DNA from: Voacanga thouarsii
Lineage: Eukaryota; Streptophyta; Magnoliopsida; Gentianales; Apocynaceae
DNA: 64,000 nucleotides
Assembly: GCA_026120185.1 (NCBI GenBank)
Contig: JANUWF010003368.1
Span: 2,604,001 to 2,668,000, forward strand
Direction: 5' to 3'
Part shown: piece after piece, positions 24,651 to 37,364 of the stretch
Numbering within the stretch: position 1 is the stretch's first letter
Layout: every line of letters begins with the position of its first letter
Program-made: the position numbers and the translations under genes
The notes under the pieces: model-generated
The model's input: the letters and a program-made list of their open reading frames with translations, nothing else
What the model was told of the DNA's origin: nothing
Database searches by the model: none

Positions 24651-24878
24651 GACATACCTAAATAAAAAAAAAAACAAACTAAAGAAAAATACTAATAAAA
24701 AAAATCCTAACAAGGCAAATAAAGACACGACTTATTCCCCCACACTTAAACTAAAAAATATTTTCCTTATTTGGAAGAGGAAAAACAAAACACTTAACAA
24801 AACTAAATTAAAATAAATATACAAACTATTTCCACTCATCATGTTTTCTCATCAAAGCTTTAGAAAAGAGATTAAAGC
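24651..24878 (-). other. G1 interior between the internal polypurine tract and the conserved frame
   Basis: A-rich on the plus strand. It resumes G1 after copia C and resembles the matching segments of G3' (48100-48420) and G3 (39000-39300). A plus-strand open frame at 24610-24816 is a low-complexity Lys/Asn frame and is rejected as a gene. Confidence 0.55.
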
Positions 24879-25694
24879 TCAAAGTAGAAGATACGCATGA
24901 TAAATGTAGAAAGAAGGGAGGTGTTTGAAAAATGGAAGGTTCATGGAAAATAGTAGTTGCAATGAATTTACATGCATGACCCCCCCCTTATGTAAAACTT
25001 TTTTAGACATACAAATCAAGTTTTCAACACAAAGATGTAAATTATGTCTAAAAAGTGTATAAACATTACCACTTATCCCTTCAACAAAATTGTTAGAATT
25101 AAAATTCCCCTTTAGTCCTAATAATGTAGATTTTAAAGATATAATCAAGAAATCCTTACTTTGCACTATACCTATAAGTATCAAGTTACCTCGCTGAAAT
25201 TGAGGTGAAGGGTACGAGTTGTGAACATCCTCCAAGTGTTTCGTATGATGAAGCATTGAAAGATCTAACTCCTTGAGGCATGTTAAACTCAACACATCAT
25301 CTTTGGACCATTGTTCTCCAACAATTGAGAGGAACCTAAGAAATAACGTGACAAAGAGAGATTAGAATTATTAGCACATAGAGGAGAATTGAATACATCC
25401 TTTTCCACATTGGGCAATTGTGCCTCATATCCTCTCTCATTTTCTCGGGGATTCTCTTGTTCAAATGTATGGGCCATTAGGCATCTTCAACCAACTAGGC
25501 TAGTTGTGTTCTTGTAGAGCTTATTTGTTGGGGTGCTTCTTCATGCCACTTAACAGATAAATTTGTATTGGCAACAAAAGAATCCAGGGAGGCTTCAAGT
25601 GACATCCACAAAAAGCATCGATCTGAGCTTGCAACTTTGCCAAATTCTCATCATTGTAGCTCCTTTTATCTTGTGTCCACAAGTACTTATCTAT
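24879..25694 (-). pseudogene. Conserved non-gag reading frame of the pol-less gypsy family, G1 copy
   Basis: Function unknown. The position is that of gag: first frame after the primer site. The family start ATG, preceded by a CATCATC leader, is ATA here (25694). Shared blocks are LAKLQAQIDAF near the N end, SKDFLIISLKSTLLGLKGNF near 25160-25100, and LHLCVENLICMSKKV near 25035-24985. They match G3 (LARLQAQ, SKNLLIPSLRTIILGLNGSF) and G3' (SKDFLTTSLGATLLCLKGIF, LHLCVEKVMYVSKE). Stops and shifts split this copy into at least three frames (25727-25521, 25477-25289, 25295-24879). No knuckle, protease or RT motif is present, and it does not resemble the Athila Gag of G2. Confidence 0.6.
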
Positions 25695-26052
25695 GATGAT
25701 GTCAATCTCCCGCTCAAAGAAAAACAAAAATCAAACTGAAAATAAATATAAATAATAGAAAAACAAAGAAAAGAAAAAAAATCAAAAGGGAAAACTGAAT
25801 AATAGAAAAATAAAGAAAAGAAAAAAACACACATTAGATATATTCACAAACTACTTAAACACAAAAGTTAGTAATATTTACTAGTACAACATGAACTAAG
25901 CTAGTCAATTAAAGCACACAATGTTACACACAACAAGATATAGCACCTATTTACACAAAAAATATATATATACATATTTACATATAGACATATATACATA
26001 TGAATATATAAATATGGTTAAATCAATGAAATCCTAGCTTTCATAATATTGT
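25695..26052 (-). other. Leader of G1
   Basis: AT-rich leader between the primer site and the conserved frame, including repeats of A/T hexamers and ATATACAT words at 25960-26010. No gene is visible. Confidence 0.6.
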
Positions 26053-26070
26053 TCCTCGGCAACGGGGCAA
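26053..26070 (-). other. Primer binding site of G1, tRNA-Asp type
   Basis: The minus strand reads TTGCCCCGTTGCCGAGGA, three differences from TGGCGCCGTTGCCGGGGA, the primer site complementary to plant tRNA-Asp and typical of Athila-type elements. It lies 6 bases inside the LTR. Confidence 0.88.
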
Positions 26071-26076
26071 AAAACT

Positions 26077-27461
26077 TGATGCGTAAATTTTGGGTGCATA
26101 AAAATCAATAAATTTAAATCCATCCCATAGCTAAGTTTTAATTAAAATATTAATTTCAAAATATACATAAGAGTAAATATACTCATCACAAGTATAATAC
26201 AAGGAATTAACAAGTATCGATCCTCAAGGAACAAGCACATATTAATCACTTTTCATTCCTTGTTTAACCGACCTAATGAATTAATTAGATAATAAAAAAA
26301 ATAAAGAAAATTATATGCAACTCAAGGATGTAAAAATATACAATTTAGACAAATACTTTTGAAAATATGGCAATGAATCATTTAGTAAATATCACAATTA
26401 ATTATCATCTTGGTTTTATGAAGGATTAAATTAGAACCACCTCATTCGCAATTCATGATTCCTTATCTTCTAAATAACTTAATGGATATATTCTATCTCG
26501 CCAGTTTTACTCAAAAGATGCATTAAAATCAATCCTCATATAAATCCCTATATTCTAGGTGATTTAAAAAAGAAAATTAGTCAATGAATCTATATTCTAG
26601 GAATCATCAACAAACCTTTGATTACCCAAGTTCTCAACAATTAACCTCCTTTTTCAAGTAAGCTAAGAGATAACAAATATAAAATTAATTAGATTAAAAC
26701 TATTATCGACCCCCTTTTCAAGCAAGTTAATAACAAGAATCAATCAATCAATTTCGTAAGAAAAATAACTAACCAAATCCCAAGATAAATAATTAATTAA
26801 TCAAAAGATAAATTAATTCAAGAAATCATGAATCTCCAAAACAATGTCAAATTACAATGAAAACACTAATTACATCATTAGACTAGAAAAAGAAAATAAA
26901 AGTACAAGAAAGAACTTATAGAAAAGCCATCTTTCTTCTCTTTGGAAACCTTCTTGAATAATGCTCCTTGAATGATGAATCTCCTTCTTTTGTGAGTGAT
27001 TGTAAACTTTGATCCTGGGATTCTCTTATGATTTTCTTGTTTAAATAAGCTTTCAACAGGAGAAAATTCATTTCCTAAGAGTTCTGGGCCGAACAGAGAT
27101 TGAAAAATACCAAAATTCTTAGGAAATTATCAAATCCGTGCATAATTGGAAAAGCTCGCCGACATGGGACAAAGTAGAGCCGGTGCCAGCTTTAGCTCCA
27201 TTTGGCCGGCCGTGCTCTGGTCGATCCAGTCGTACTCTGTTTTTTTGACCGAAAATTTTTTCTATTTCCATATCGGGGTCAACGCTTACTCTGATGGTGA
27301 TGATTTTGACATTTTTTCGTCTTTTTTTGCAATAAAAAGTCCAAACACCTTTTCAAGGATAAAATATCAAATATGAAGGAATATGCCTAGTTATTGCACC
27401 AAATGTATTACAAAATATCCTCAAATAATTAGAAAAATATAGATGAATTTTGCCCTTATCA
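26077..27461 (-). repeat. 5' LTR of G1
   Basis: It starts TGATGCGTAAATTTTGGG and ends TTGCCCTTATCA (1385 bp), flanked on the right by the duplication ATCAG. The GC-rich patch corresponding to that of the 3' LTR is at 27160-27290. The open frame 27146-27376 runs through this patch and is not regarded as a gene. Confidence 0.9.
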
Positions 27462-27466
27462 ATCAG

Positions 27467-28640
27467 CCTCTGTCTAAGTTTGTGTTTCCTTTTCTAATAG
27501 ATAAGTTAGAACATCATCTTTAAAAGATTTTTCCACCCTTGTTCTTTTGCTACACCTTGGCTCAAAATCATGAGTTAAGTCAAGACTTTCAATATGTTCT
27601 CCTTGATTCATAGTACCAAAGAGTTGTTTTGATAAATTTACACTACTATTAGTTTTAGAAGGAAATATATTCTCAAAAAATTATGCATTCCTTGATTTCA
27701 TTTTCCTATTCTTGTGCATTTCTAGAATTTTAGAATCATGCACAAGAAACCAATAAGCATTACTATTATGTGAATAGTCAATAAAGATGCAGTTTACAGT
27801 TTTTGGACCTATCTTCATTCTCTTTGGTGTTGGAACAACCACCTTTGCAAGACACCCCTCACTCGCAAGTATTTGTAAGATGGTCTCCTTTTGTTCCATA
27901 ACTCATAATGAGTATCATCTTACTTCTTTTGAGGTATCCTATTTAAAAGATAGTTACTTGATAAAATAGCCTTACCCCACATGTTTTGAGGTAATCCTGA
28001 ACTTATTAACATTGCATTCATCATTTCTTTTAAATTGATATTTGTACATTCAACAACAATATTTAATTAGGGAGAATAAGGTGGAGTTACTTCATGTATA
28101 ATTCCATGATATGCATAGAATTCACCAATTGGTGTTTCATATTCATCACCTCTATCACTTCTCAACCTTTTAATTCTCATGTTTAGCTAATTCTCAACTT
28201 CATTTTTGTAGAGAATAAACTTTTCTAAGACTTCATCTTTACTTTTTAGCAAATACACATACCAGTATTTTGTGCTATCATTAATAATAGTAATAAAATA
28301 TTTATTACCACATCTTGTTTGAGTGAACTTTAGATCATAGACATCACTATGAATCAATTCAAGGGGTTCAGTGTTCCTTTTAACTGTTTCAGATGATTGC
28401 CTGGTTAATTTTGCCTCAACACATATTTCACATTTCATTTTTTAATCAATTTGGAATGAGGGAATATGATCCAAGTTAATTAATCTACGCAATGAATCAT
28501 AATTAACATATCCCAGTCTATCATGCTAGAAGACTCAAGCAAATAAGTAAAAGAGTGTTTCCTTTATTGATAATATTCATTGCATTCTCCTTAAACAACC
28601 CTTCAGTTGCATAACCTTTTCGTACATATATTTAAGATTT
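27467..28640 (-). pseudogene. Copia C0 integrase remnant
   Basis: Minus-strand frames carry the pre-integrase end [12 protein letters not shown] and the core start [12 protein letters not shown] (28438-28187), then a later part with PKTVNCIFIDYSHNSNAYWF (27899-27681). Several stops and shifts separate them. The frame is cut at 27467 by G1 and continues in RT at 5136, so C0 can be followed across a 22-kb insertion. It encodes no complete enzyme. Confidence 0.87.
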
Positions 28641-28759
28641 GGACAAAATAATTTTGTTAGATTCAAACACCATTCAAGATCCATGTTTGATCAATAATAA
28701 CCCAGATACCAAATTCTTGTGCATATCTGGAACATATAACACGTTATTCAGGGTTAAAG

Positions 28760-29060
28760 TTTTGCTAGGGTCATTTTTAGTAACACCTTCCCTTGACCTT
28801 TTACAAGGCAGGCGTAGAATTCCCTATGAACACCTTTTCTCCTTCAGATGGTTTGAATATAGTGAACAGATCTCTATTTGTGCAAACATGCCTTGTAGCA
28901 CCAGTGCTAATCCACTGCTCCTTTAGATTTGACCCAATTAGTTTCACTTCAGAAATAATAACAGCAAGGTCTATATCTAAAACATCTTTGTTGATGTCAT
29001 AAACCATTTGAGGTTCTACAGTCTGTAGAATTATGTTCCAACTTGTCACAATTGAAGCAC
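28760..29060 (-). pseudogene. Copia C0 protease remnant
   Basis: The frame 29049-28801 reads EQWISTGATRHVCTNRDLF. This is the copia protease active-site region (normally WI-D-S/T-GATRHVC), with the catalytic Asp replaced by Ser. The sequence before it lost the zinc knuckle to frame damage. The motif order matches its place between gag and integrase. Confidence 0.85.
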
Positions 29061-29401
29061 TTCCCTTGGAACTTAGGCTTCATGATTCCCATTTTTATAC
29101 CAATCTTAGATATGGTCTTCTTACCTTTAGAGCTTTGCTTTTGCCTATACTCTACAATATTTACTTTCTTAGCAATGGGATTAGATTATTTATGCTCTTT
29201 TCCTCTATTCTCTTCTATAATTCAGAGTCTAACAATAGGTTCTTCCAATTTCATCTCATTTCGCTTATGTTTAAGGTAATTATTGAAATCATTTCACTTT
29301 AGGGGCAATTTCTTAATAATGGCAGCTACTTGGAAGGTTCACTTAAAATCATGCCTTTATCTTGGATCTCATGCAGGATAACTTAGATTTCCTGCACCTG
29401 A
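29061..29401 (-). pseudogene. Copia C0 region between Gag core and protease, decayed
   Basis: This should hold the C-terminal Gag and the knuckle. Only scattered Lys/Glu-rich traces remain on the minus strand. The plus-strand open frames here (29033-29302, 29043-29279) are antisense shadows. Confidence 0.5.
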
Positions 29402-29893
29402 CTAGTAATAGCCTTTGAATCCACCATCATATATATAATCATGGAATTTTCCAATAATAAATTTCTTTGCGCCGGCATCTTCTATCTTATATTTGTGATC
29501 CAAGGATTCCCATATTGCCTTTGCAAATTTTTGTGCACTATATACATTATATAGTGAGTCATGCAAGCTATTCATGACATAATTTGGACATAAATAATCA
29601 TAGTGTTTCCAAGCCTCAATTGTGTTGATGACTTGCACATCTATTTCTCCTTCAAGCAATTTTAGATCATCCTTAGTTAAGAATCCCACAAGATTCAAGG
29701 TAGTCAAATAGATTGACATCTTTTGTTGCCAACTTTTAAAGTTTCAACCATCAAACTTCTCTACTTTCTCTTTGTGATTAATTGAAACTATCGAAGGATT
29801 AACCATTGTAGGTAATCACTAAGCAACGATAGTAGAAGAACCATAGCCATTGGAACCAACTCTACTAGGCTCATTTACAATGTTGGTTACCAT
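29402..29893 (-). pseudogene. Copia C0 gag remnant
   Basis: The likely start is the minus-strand ATG at 29893 (MVTNIVNEPSRVGSNGYG). After two stops and a frame with KVEKFDG comes the UBN2-type Gag core, including MSIYLTTLNLVGFL, AWKHYDYLCPNYVMNSLHD and EDAGAKKFIIGKFHDY (29719-29402). Gag of this type forms the virus-like particle. Stops near 29745 and 29810 disable it. Confidence 0.88.
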
Positions 29894-29928
29894 ATTGAAA
29901 CCTTGCTAAGAAAAATCCATTATAAGAT

Positions 29929-30651
29929 TGTTGGAAGAAATATATAAAAACAAGTATAAGAAAAAATACAAATATTTAATATGGCTAAATAATAAAACAC
30001 CTTAAAAGGAATAATAAACAGAATTCAAGAGAAATAGAAGACAACAATCTAAGACTTGTGTTCAGCAAAATCTCCTTAAAATATATTCTACCCCTCCTAT
30101 AAGTGTGCTTGAGGTTGAAGTAGATGTTTATCTCCCAAGATACAATAGATTTGATGAAGTAGCTAGTACAAGACTCCTTACCTAGCAAAATTGAACAAAC
30201 CAATCGAGAATACTATTGAAAGAATGCATATGTAGAGATAAGAAAAAGATAATGAGATTTGATTCTCTTTACTTTTCTAACTTTGAAAAAATAGAATGAG
30301 AGACACCTATTTATAGACTCAAGTAAGTGGTAGGATCATGAACATGGCATTAATGATCACATTATTCTAAACAATATTCATGGAATACTTGTTTAGAATT
30401 CTAGGCAACAATTCAAGTATGTATATTCATTAATAAATATCTTTATATTCATGTACACTTATAGTACATGAATCCAATGATAAATCCAAAATATAAGATG
30501 CAATATACATTAGTGAATGTATTTGGATCATCCAATATACGTCAAATAGTTGCCACATTAAGTAGGTACATCTTCTACTTTCATCTTTTATGGAGATCCA
30601 TTAAAACAATTTTCTTATTCACCTATTCATCATTCATACCAATGTCCAACA
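29929..30651 (-). repeat. 5' LTR of copia C0
   Basis: The ends are TGTTGG and CCAACA (723 bp), a good terminal inversion. On the minus strand a TATA box TATAAATA lies near 30315. Just inside is TTATAATGGATTTTTC, which looks like a decayed TTATAATGGTATCAGAGC primer site. The matching 3' LTR is missing. Confidence 0.78.
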
Positions 30652-30656
30652 CATCT

Positions 30657-32999
30657 ACAATTCTCTCACACTCTCTCTCTCTACACACACACACACACAC
30701 ACACACACCTTAATAGGGCTAGTTTATAGGGAAGTTATAGCTGCTAAATTATAACCATATTAACTCTACTTATAGTAAAATATTCGAAATTTTGAACATG
30801 ACTATAATAATATGTTTTGCAACCTCCACAAAATGAATAAGATAATTAATAAATATGTTTATTTTATTAAAACACAGGATTGTTGTGATATTTTAATAAA
30901 AATTGTATTAATTATTACTATTGTATTTTCTATGAAATTATAGCCATTTTCATATCAAAATATCAGTTATGAAATTTGGTCTTCATGGCTATAATATTAT
31001 TATCAAAATTTCAATTACCTTGTCCAAGCTATGGGATACTAGAGCTATGTAAATCATGGTTTGTATATAAATCAACATAGGCTTATAACACCCTCTCTTA
31101 TCCTATCCTATAACTTCTTTTGGCAAGAAAAATCAATGAAGTGAGTTTCAACTTTTGTACCCTCTTAGTTGTGCAAACTATTGATAGATATAAAACAAGT
31201 ATGGTTTAGTTGTCGTATTTTTACTACTCTAACAAAGTTTATACTTCACAGAGAATTGATTCAACTTAAAAAGAGTGATATTACTATGTGTCATCCTATT
31301 ATACTTGATATTATATAGTTCCTAGTACTTGGTTAGAGTACTAAAATGTACCAAGAGATTAATTAGGAGTGGCGGTAAAAGTGTAAAATCCACATATAAG
31401 AATAATCAATAAATACCATATATACCTTTTTCTATGCACTTTTATTTTATGACTTGGTTGTTCATTAAAATTATTGAATTATGTGGTAAAATATATGAAT
31501 TAGATTAGAAACTATATTCTTATTATTTTATACATAATTATTACATTTTTTGAAAATACTATTTTTATGTAATTACTTTTGAAAATTAATTATGTTTATT
31601 ATTAACAACATTAATTGAATGAAAAAAATCTAGAAATTTTACTAGATAAAAACTTCAAAATATAAGTATCATTTGTTGACTTACGCGGACAAAAAGCCCA
31701 AATATCAAAAGAGGGAGTTTTCTTGTGATATTCGCCTTGAAAATTTATAAGTATTTGAGAACCTTTGAAAAAGTTTTAGCTTTTTTTTTTTTTTTAATAA
31801 TGGAGCATGTAATATTTTCATTTCTCTCTTGAACAGAAAATTATAAATGATAAAATTCACAAAATTGTTGCCATCGTTGAGTCTCAATAGGTGTAGATTT
31901 GTACTAACGATCGGTGGGGTTGTGTGATCTTGAGTAAAATGTTTATCTTCAAGAATTATATTTCTCCTAAACATATTGATAAGACATTAAGACTAGTCGG
32001 TCCACCAGCTATTATGCTAGGGTTTAGCCTCTAGATAGGTAAGAACCACTTGTTCTCATGGATGGGATAGGATATTCCTATCCTAGATGAGGATTAGGTG
32101 GAGGATCCTGTCCATAGGGTTGTATATCATGGAAGTGATTAGATAGAAAATTCCTTTCGTATGTTTATAAATATGCTCCAGATTTGTAAGAATAAAATGC
32201 CTTAGGCAAATAATTTTTTATAACAGCTTCAAGAAGTAGTTTTGAATAAATCACATGGTTATTTATAAAACTGTATTATAATTAATAAATTTTGATAAGT
32301 TTTCTGCAACATGATATATTTCTTATATTCCACATGCATAATTCAGAATTCATTGAAATTATATCACATACGATTTCTTATGATTTTAGGATTATAGATT
32401 TTATTTTAGAATATTAGGGTTTGTGTGATGAAGAAACTACTTTTATCTATTTCATGGGTGTAAGTAGATAAGAATTAGTTTGAAATGAGTTTTATAAAAA
32501 AAATTATTAAATATGTGGGATCAGATGCGTCTAAAGAGAGAGAATATAATGTGTTGTTAATAGATAACAGTTTTCAGGAAACAAAAATATCTTAGAATAA
32601 TAATATATTTAAATTAAAGTAAAATTTTAGCTTGGAATGAGAATAGGAATTTGCAATCCAAGTAAACCAGACTTTTTATGAAATACTTTCACAAATATGA
32701 TACATGAATACTATATTATATTTTTGGATTACTATATATGTTTGGACTTTATACAATAATGTATAAGGTTTCTAATAAAATGTATTAAGTTTGAAGTTGG
32801 AGTTACAATTTTATTATCAAGATTCCTTATATTAAATTTATAACTGGTTTGTGTTTAGTGTTATAAAGACTTCTTTTTGAGAGGTAGCTGACATTTTACC
32901 TTACTAGGTATAAAGTAGGAGTGTTGAAAACACGTACCTTAATAAATTGTATTTGTATACTTTTATTTCCCATTGTATTGATAATATTTTTTAGATGTA
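30657..32999. other. AT-rich stretch without recognised features
   Basis: A CT run and a CA microsatellite (30673-30709) flank the C0 LTR. The remaining 2.3 kb is AT-rich, with poly-T at 31783-31796 and no convincing open frame. The frame 31974-31705 spans the poly-T and is not credible. It may be old transposon sequence or native intergenic DNA. Confidence 0.6.
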
Positions 33000-34525
33000 T
33001 GTGTGTTATGGGAATAGAAAATATTATTATCAAAAATCACAAAATTGGTCAAATTTTTATTAAAATGCCACAATTAGTCACACATACATACACTCTAGGC
33101 AAGTATACCTATCATATAATATAGGATCCTAATGGCAAGTATCGAATCCATGGAAAATATGGCAAGTACTCCTACTTTACTCTCATTTCATTGTTTGGCC
33201 AAGAAAAACAAAAGGATAAGAAAGTGAAAATAACTAAATTAAACTAGACTAGATTATCATTGGAACACAATGAAATAATCACGAGGATAATAAGGATTAG
33301 GATAGAAGAATAAAGCTATGCAATTAAGTGAATTTCCCTTAGAATCATGCCAAGGAAAGAATACCATCCACATCAATTAACTTCTAAATTAAGCTTATAA
33401 ACTTAGATCTCACACTCTCTCATGTTATGAAATCCCAATCTTAAGTTAAATTGATTGATATCTCTGCCTAATCAACTCAATTCAAGAATGCATAATGATT
33501 AATTCCATTGCCCAAGAGAATCCAAAAGTCTCAAAACCCCTATCTCTAGGTGATCTTATCGACCATTTAATTGCCAAGCCCAGATCTCTAATTTCCTCTC
33601 TCAATTCAATTGAAGAAGACAAACGTCAAATTAGGTAAATTAGTATTCTAAATCTTAACCACATCTCTTGAATTCATCAAGATAGAACAAATCAATTGAC
33701 AAAATCAAATTTCAATCACTGAATTCAATACAGCCAAACCAAAGCAATTGAATACCTAAGATAGATCTTGAATAAATAATCAATTCGAAGGTAAAATTAG
33801 GGTATAATCTTTAATCACAATTCAAATCCAATGAATCTCAAGAATTCTCTAATGAAAATACAAAGAAAAATAAAAGAAAACTGATAGACAAGGCTTATTT
33901 TCTTCCTTAATGGATTCTATGGGCAATGCTCTTCATCCTCTCCAAAATCACCTCGAACCTCCTCTCCTTGGTGTTTTCTTTACTGTCCAAGACTCAACAG
34001 TTGTTTGTAGATGTCTAGTCCCATGTCTCCTCTCCTTCTAGGGCTAAAAAGTTGGGTATTTATAGTTTTTGGTGAATAGGAGAATTCTGCATTGTTAAGT
34101 GGCACCTCTTGTGTTGCCTTATTTGGTGCTGCTTACGCTTCTTTTTCTGAATTCTCGCTGTAAGTTGCGTCAGTTGTGCTAAGCAAAACGGTGCCACTAA
34201 CTCTCTAAAGTTTGACCTCTTATGTTTTTTGAATTTGAACAACACCGCCTTGGTTGGCTTAATTAGTGCCGCTACCTCATTGATGTTTACATCTTTTGTA
34301 TTCTAAAAATGAGCAGCACCAGTATGTTGGTTTGAACGGCACCACTTCTCTTCTTTTGCAACTCTTTTTGTGCTCTTTTTACCTTATTTCTCCACCAAAT
34401 CTTCATTCTAAACATTTTGCACAAAAACAAGGTAAAAATAGGGGAATAAGTAGTTATTTATCATAAATATCTTGACAATAATAACATAAATAATATGAAA
34501 ATATGCAGCACCATTTAAGCAATCA
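33000..34525 (-). repeat. Diverged solo LTR of the tRNA-Asp gypsy group
   Basis: The block order matches the G3' LTR: TGTGTGTTATGGG start, then GGCAAGTATACCTATCAT (near 33100), CGAATCCATGG..., a coding-free middle, and a tail with GC-rich CGGTGCCAC words (34070-34340) ending near AAGCAATCA. No interior follows on either side and no target duplication was found, so it is a solo or truncated LTR. The end positions are approximate. Confidence 0.65.
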
Positions 34526-34583
34526 TCATTTTTCCTATATTATTTAAGTGTTTTGTAATCATTTCTTGAACATATCTAGTTTG

Positions 34584-35794
34584 TTGGTATGACCTCCCCT
34601 TTATATATACCCTGCATGGGTTGCTCTGTCAAATGACAAGGGATCTTTATAACTTAAGGTTATACCACTTTAACACAATAACGAAAGTTTCATAAGGAGA
34701 CTAGAGTAGGCTACCATGAGACAAAAAATCTTCTTTCTAAAAAGAATCGATTCAGAACTCTTACATGTCCATGATTTAATATTGAAATAATTTCAAATGT
34801 AGTGATTTGTATATATAACCTTTCTCTACTTTTTTTTATTTAACCCCTCCTCCCCTTTTTGCTCTATTTGTTAAATATTTATCATTGGTTCCATAGACTC
34901 CTGTGTTCTATAAGTAGGATATAAAATTAAATAGAAACATGAAGCACAAAATTTTGCTAAATCTAACTTTATATAAACATTTGCTAATCATATCGCAAGT
35001 AAAATGAAAGACAAACTAACCATAAAATAATTGTAATGCTTTAGATGTAAAGTAAATATTCATCAACATATCTCCAACGTAGAATTCATATTTAGGTTAA
35101 CAAAATAAGATTCTAACATAAAAGCATAGATAGAAAATATCCACCTTGAAAGTATGAAGACAAAGCCCTAATGATCCTAAAATCTTAATTAAAATGAGTA
35201 TAAAATATAAAATCTCAATGAGTCCTCTTTGTGTTCATGATAGTTATAAGCATTTCATGATGCATTATAAAACATTTCATGAAAACCATAACTTGGCAAA
35301 ACTTAGCAATAGATTTTGGAAAATATAAGCATATATAAATCAATATTAGGAAAATTATTAGTAGAATCTCATTTGTTGTAAACATAATTTGCAAGGGAAC
35401 CACAACTAGTTATTTTACGATCATATTCTCAAGTGGAACTTTGCTCCTATTTTGTATAGAGTTTCACATTGATCCTTGATGTTAACATAGGATTCTAATA
35501 GTAACTCCTGTCCGTTTGTAGCTACTTAGTTCCCCTATTATGGTACGTATGCGTCCTACCAACATGAGATACTCCTTCTCTCACCTATGTCTTTTAGGTT
35601 GTCCTGGTAGTCTTACAATACTAGTTAAGATTGGCTTTTTGTTTGTTTAATGTCTCCTTCAAATAAAAGACAATTCTTGAAGAATGCTCGCACAAGAACA
35701 TCTAAGATTTAATAAAGACTAGTACAAATAGTTGACTCTTGTTGAGTACTTAATGCTTTCACTATAATTTTTATTAATTCTATTTTTCTCCCTT
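34584..35794. repeat. Diverged fragment related to elements A and B
   Basis: The start (TATGACCTCCCCTTTATATA, then CAAGGGATCTTTATAACT) resembles the A/B start block. 35560-35760 (GAGATACTCCTTCTCTC ... GTTGAGTACTTAATG) matches the A block at 7090-7310. The rest cannot be aligned by eye. It is cut at 35795 by the CACTA end. No gene is visible. Confidence 0.5.
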
Positions 35795-35920
35795 TACTAG
35801 TAGAAAAAGTGCAATTACCAACCAACTATATTCAATTGATAATTATCAACTAATTGCTGACAAAATACTAACTGAAATAAAAATGAATAAATTTGAAAAT
35901 CTTCCAATTATATACCAACC

Positions 35921-37340
35921 GGATAAAGTTATTACTAAAGGAAAATGTGAAAAAGATGCACAAAAAAAGTGAAAAAAGAGGCAAAACAGAGACCAACTAG
36001 GGTTGGTTGATAAAGACCAACTAGGACTATTTACTTTCTGGAAAAGCAGGGGATAATACAAAGAAATTTTGAATCTAGGATAGCAAGTAGCCGACGCTGC
36101 TTGAAGGGACTTAGCCGTTGTTGGCTAGTTACTACTAGGGAGATTTTTAATGCTAAACATCATCATTTGATTTCTAGGCAGCCAAGGCAAGTTGGTATGC
36201 GGATTCCTAAACGAAAAATGATTCTTTTGAGTAATTTTTAGTAGGAAAACTCCTATAAATCTAGGAGAAAAGAAATCCTAAAATAGTTTTTCAGTTTTAG
36301 AGATGAAAAACCTTAGAAAAATCCTAGAGAGTTCAAGCAAAAGAGAAGAGCAGGAGGATCAATAAAAATCTTGGAAAAGAAAAGGAAAGTTGCTCAAGGA
36401 GATCTCAAAGAAGAAGAAGGAAGTTTTTTTTTATCTATGAGTCGTTTCTTTTCTTTTTCTTTATATTCTAGTATGGCAATATTGAATTCATATACTTTTA
36501 ATTGTATTGAGAGATGAAATCTAATTCTATACTTTTGTATTGAGATTTCTATTTTGATCTTTTGAATTTTAATCTTTGGTATTTGATTACTTAGGTAGTT
36601 ATGTTTTAAATTGATTGGTTCTCTTCTAATAAATTTGAGAGATGGGGTTAGCAAAGTAGTACCAAGCTAATTAATTCAATATTTGTTATCCATCAACTAA
36701 CTTGAGAGATAGGTTGGGGGATATGAATTGGTAATCAAAGAGTTAATAATATCATCTAAAGATAGGGATATTGTTGCTTTTGAATTTGACGGGTTTGTGA
36801 TATTGCCTAGAGATAGGGGTATTACTTCTTTCGGATATAATTGGACTGATCTTAATACTTTTTAGATTTAATTGGGGAGGCCGAGATACTCTTTGATTGG
36901 CTAAGAATAGAAATTTCATAACTCAAGAGAGAGTAAAATTTACCTTTTAAACTCATATCGGTATTGGAATTAGGAATCAATTGATTTAAGAGTGTTTTCT
37001 TTGCTTCACATAAATTGGAGAATTCGTCTAGATATATTTTCTCCTTATTCTTTCTCCTTAATAATCCTTGTGAATTTTCTTGTGTGAACTTGATACATTC
37101 TCTAGTATATTAGGTTAGTAATTTATTTATTCCATCTTTTTATTTTATCAACTAAACAATGAGATTAGAGTAAAGTAGGGTAACTTGTCAGTTCTCTTAA
37201 ATTCGATACTTACTATTTCTTATACTACATAATGGATATACCTACTCAAATGTATAGTTTTAGTATTTAGTATTTTAATTAAAAATTGATTGACTGTGGA
37301 CTTTATTAATAATATTTTTAACACCAAAAAATATATAACA
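35921..37340 (+). repeat. 5' LTR of gypsy element G3
   Basis: It starts GGATAAAG (family start TGATAAAG) and ends ATATATAACA, beside the primer site. It aligns, inverted, with the G3' LTR (49919-50841 plus 53638-54328). An early segment present in G3' is deleted near 35930-35950. Tracts shared with G3' include AAACAGAGACCAACTAGGG near 35985. Confidence 0.8.
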
Positions 37341-37346
37341 AGTTTT

Positions 37347-37364
37347 TGGTGCTGTTGTTAGGGA
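37347..37364 (+). other. Primer binding site of G3, tRNA-Asp type, decayed by C-to-T and G-to-A changes
   Basis: TGGTGCTGTTGTTAGGGA aligns with TGGCGCCGTTGCCGGGGA. The five differences are four C-to-T and one G-to-A, the pattern expected from deamination of methylated cytosines on either strand. Confidence 0.85.

Larger units (their letters stand above)
5142..27461 (-). mobile_element. Athila-type, pol-less Ty3/gypsy element G1, carrying three later insertions
   Basis: Two related direct LTRs (5142-6539 and 26077-27461) are flanked by a perfect 5-bp duplication, ATCAG at 5137-5141 and 27462-27466. A tRNA-Asp-type primer site lies inside the right LTR and a polypurine tract inside the left one, so the element is on the minus strand. 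Removing insertions A, B and C leaves about 9 kb. No protease, RT, RNase H or integrase trace remains in the interior. Instead there is a conserved frame at the gag position (24879-25694) and long non-coding blocks. Hand comparison of the first 165 LTR bases shows roughly 20 differences, so this insertion is old. It split copia element C0. Confidence 0.88.

Noticed and set aside
31705..31974. 89-codon minus-strand frame
   Set aside because: It runs through a poly-T/poly-A tract and has no recognisable motif or neighbour.
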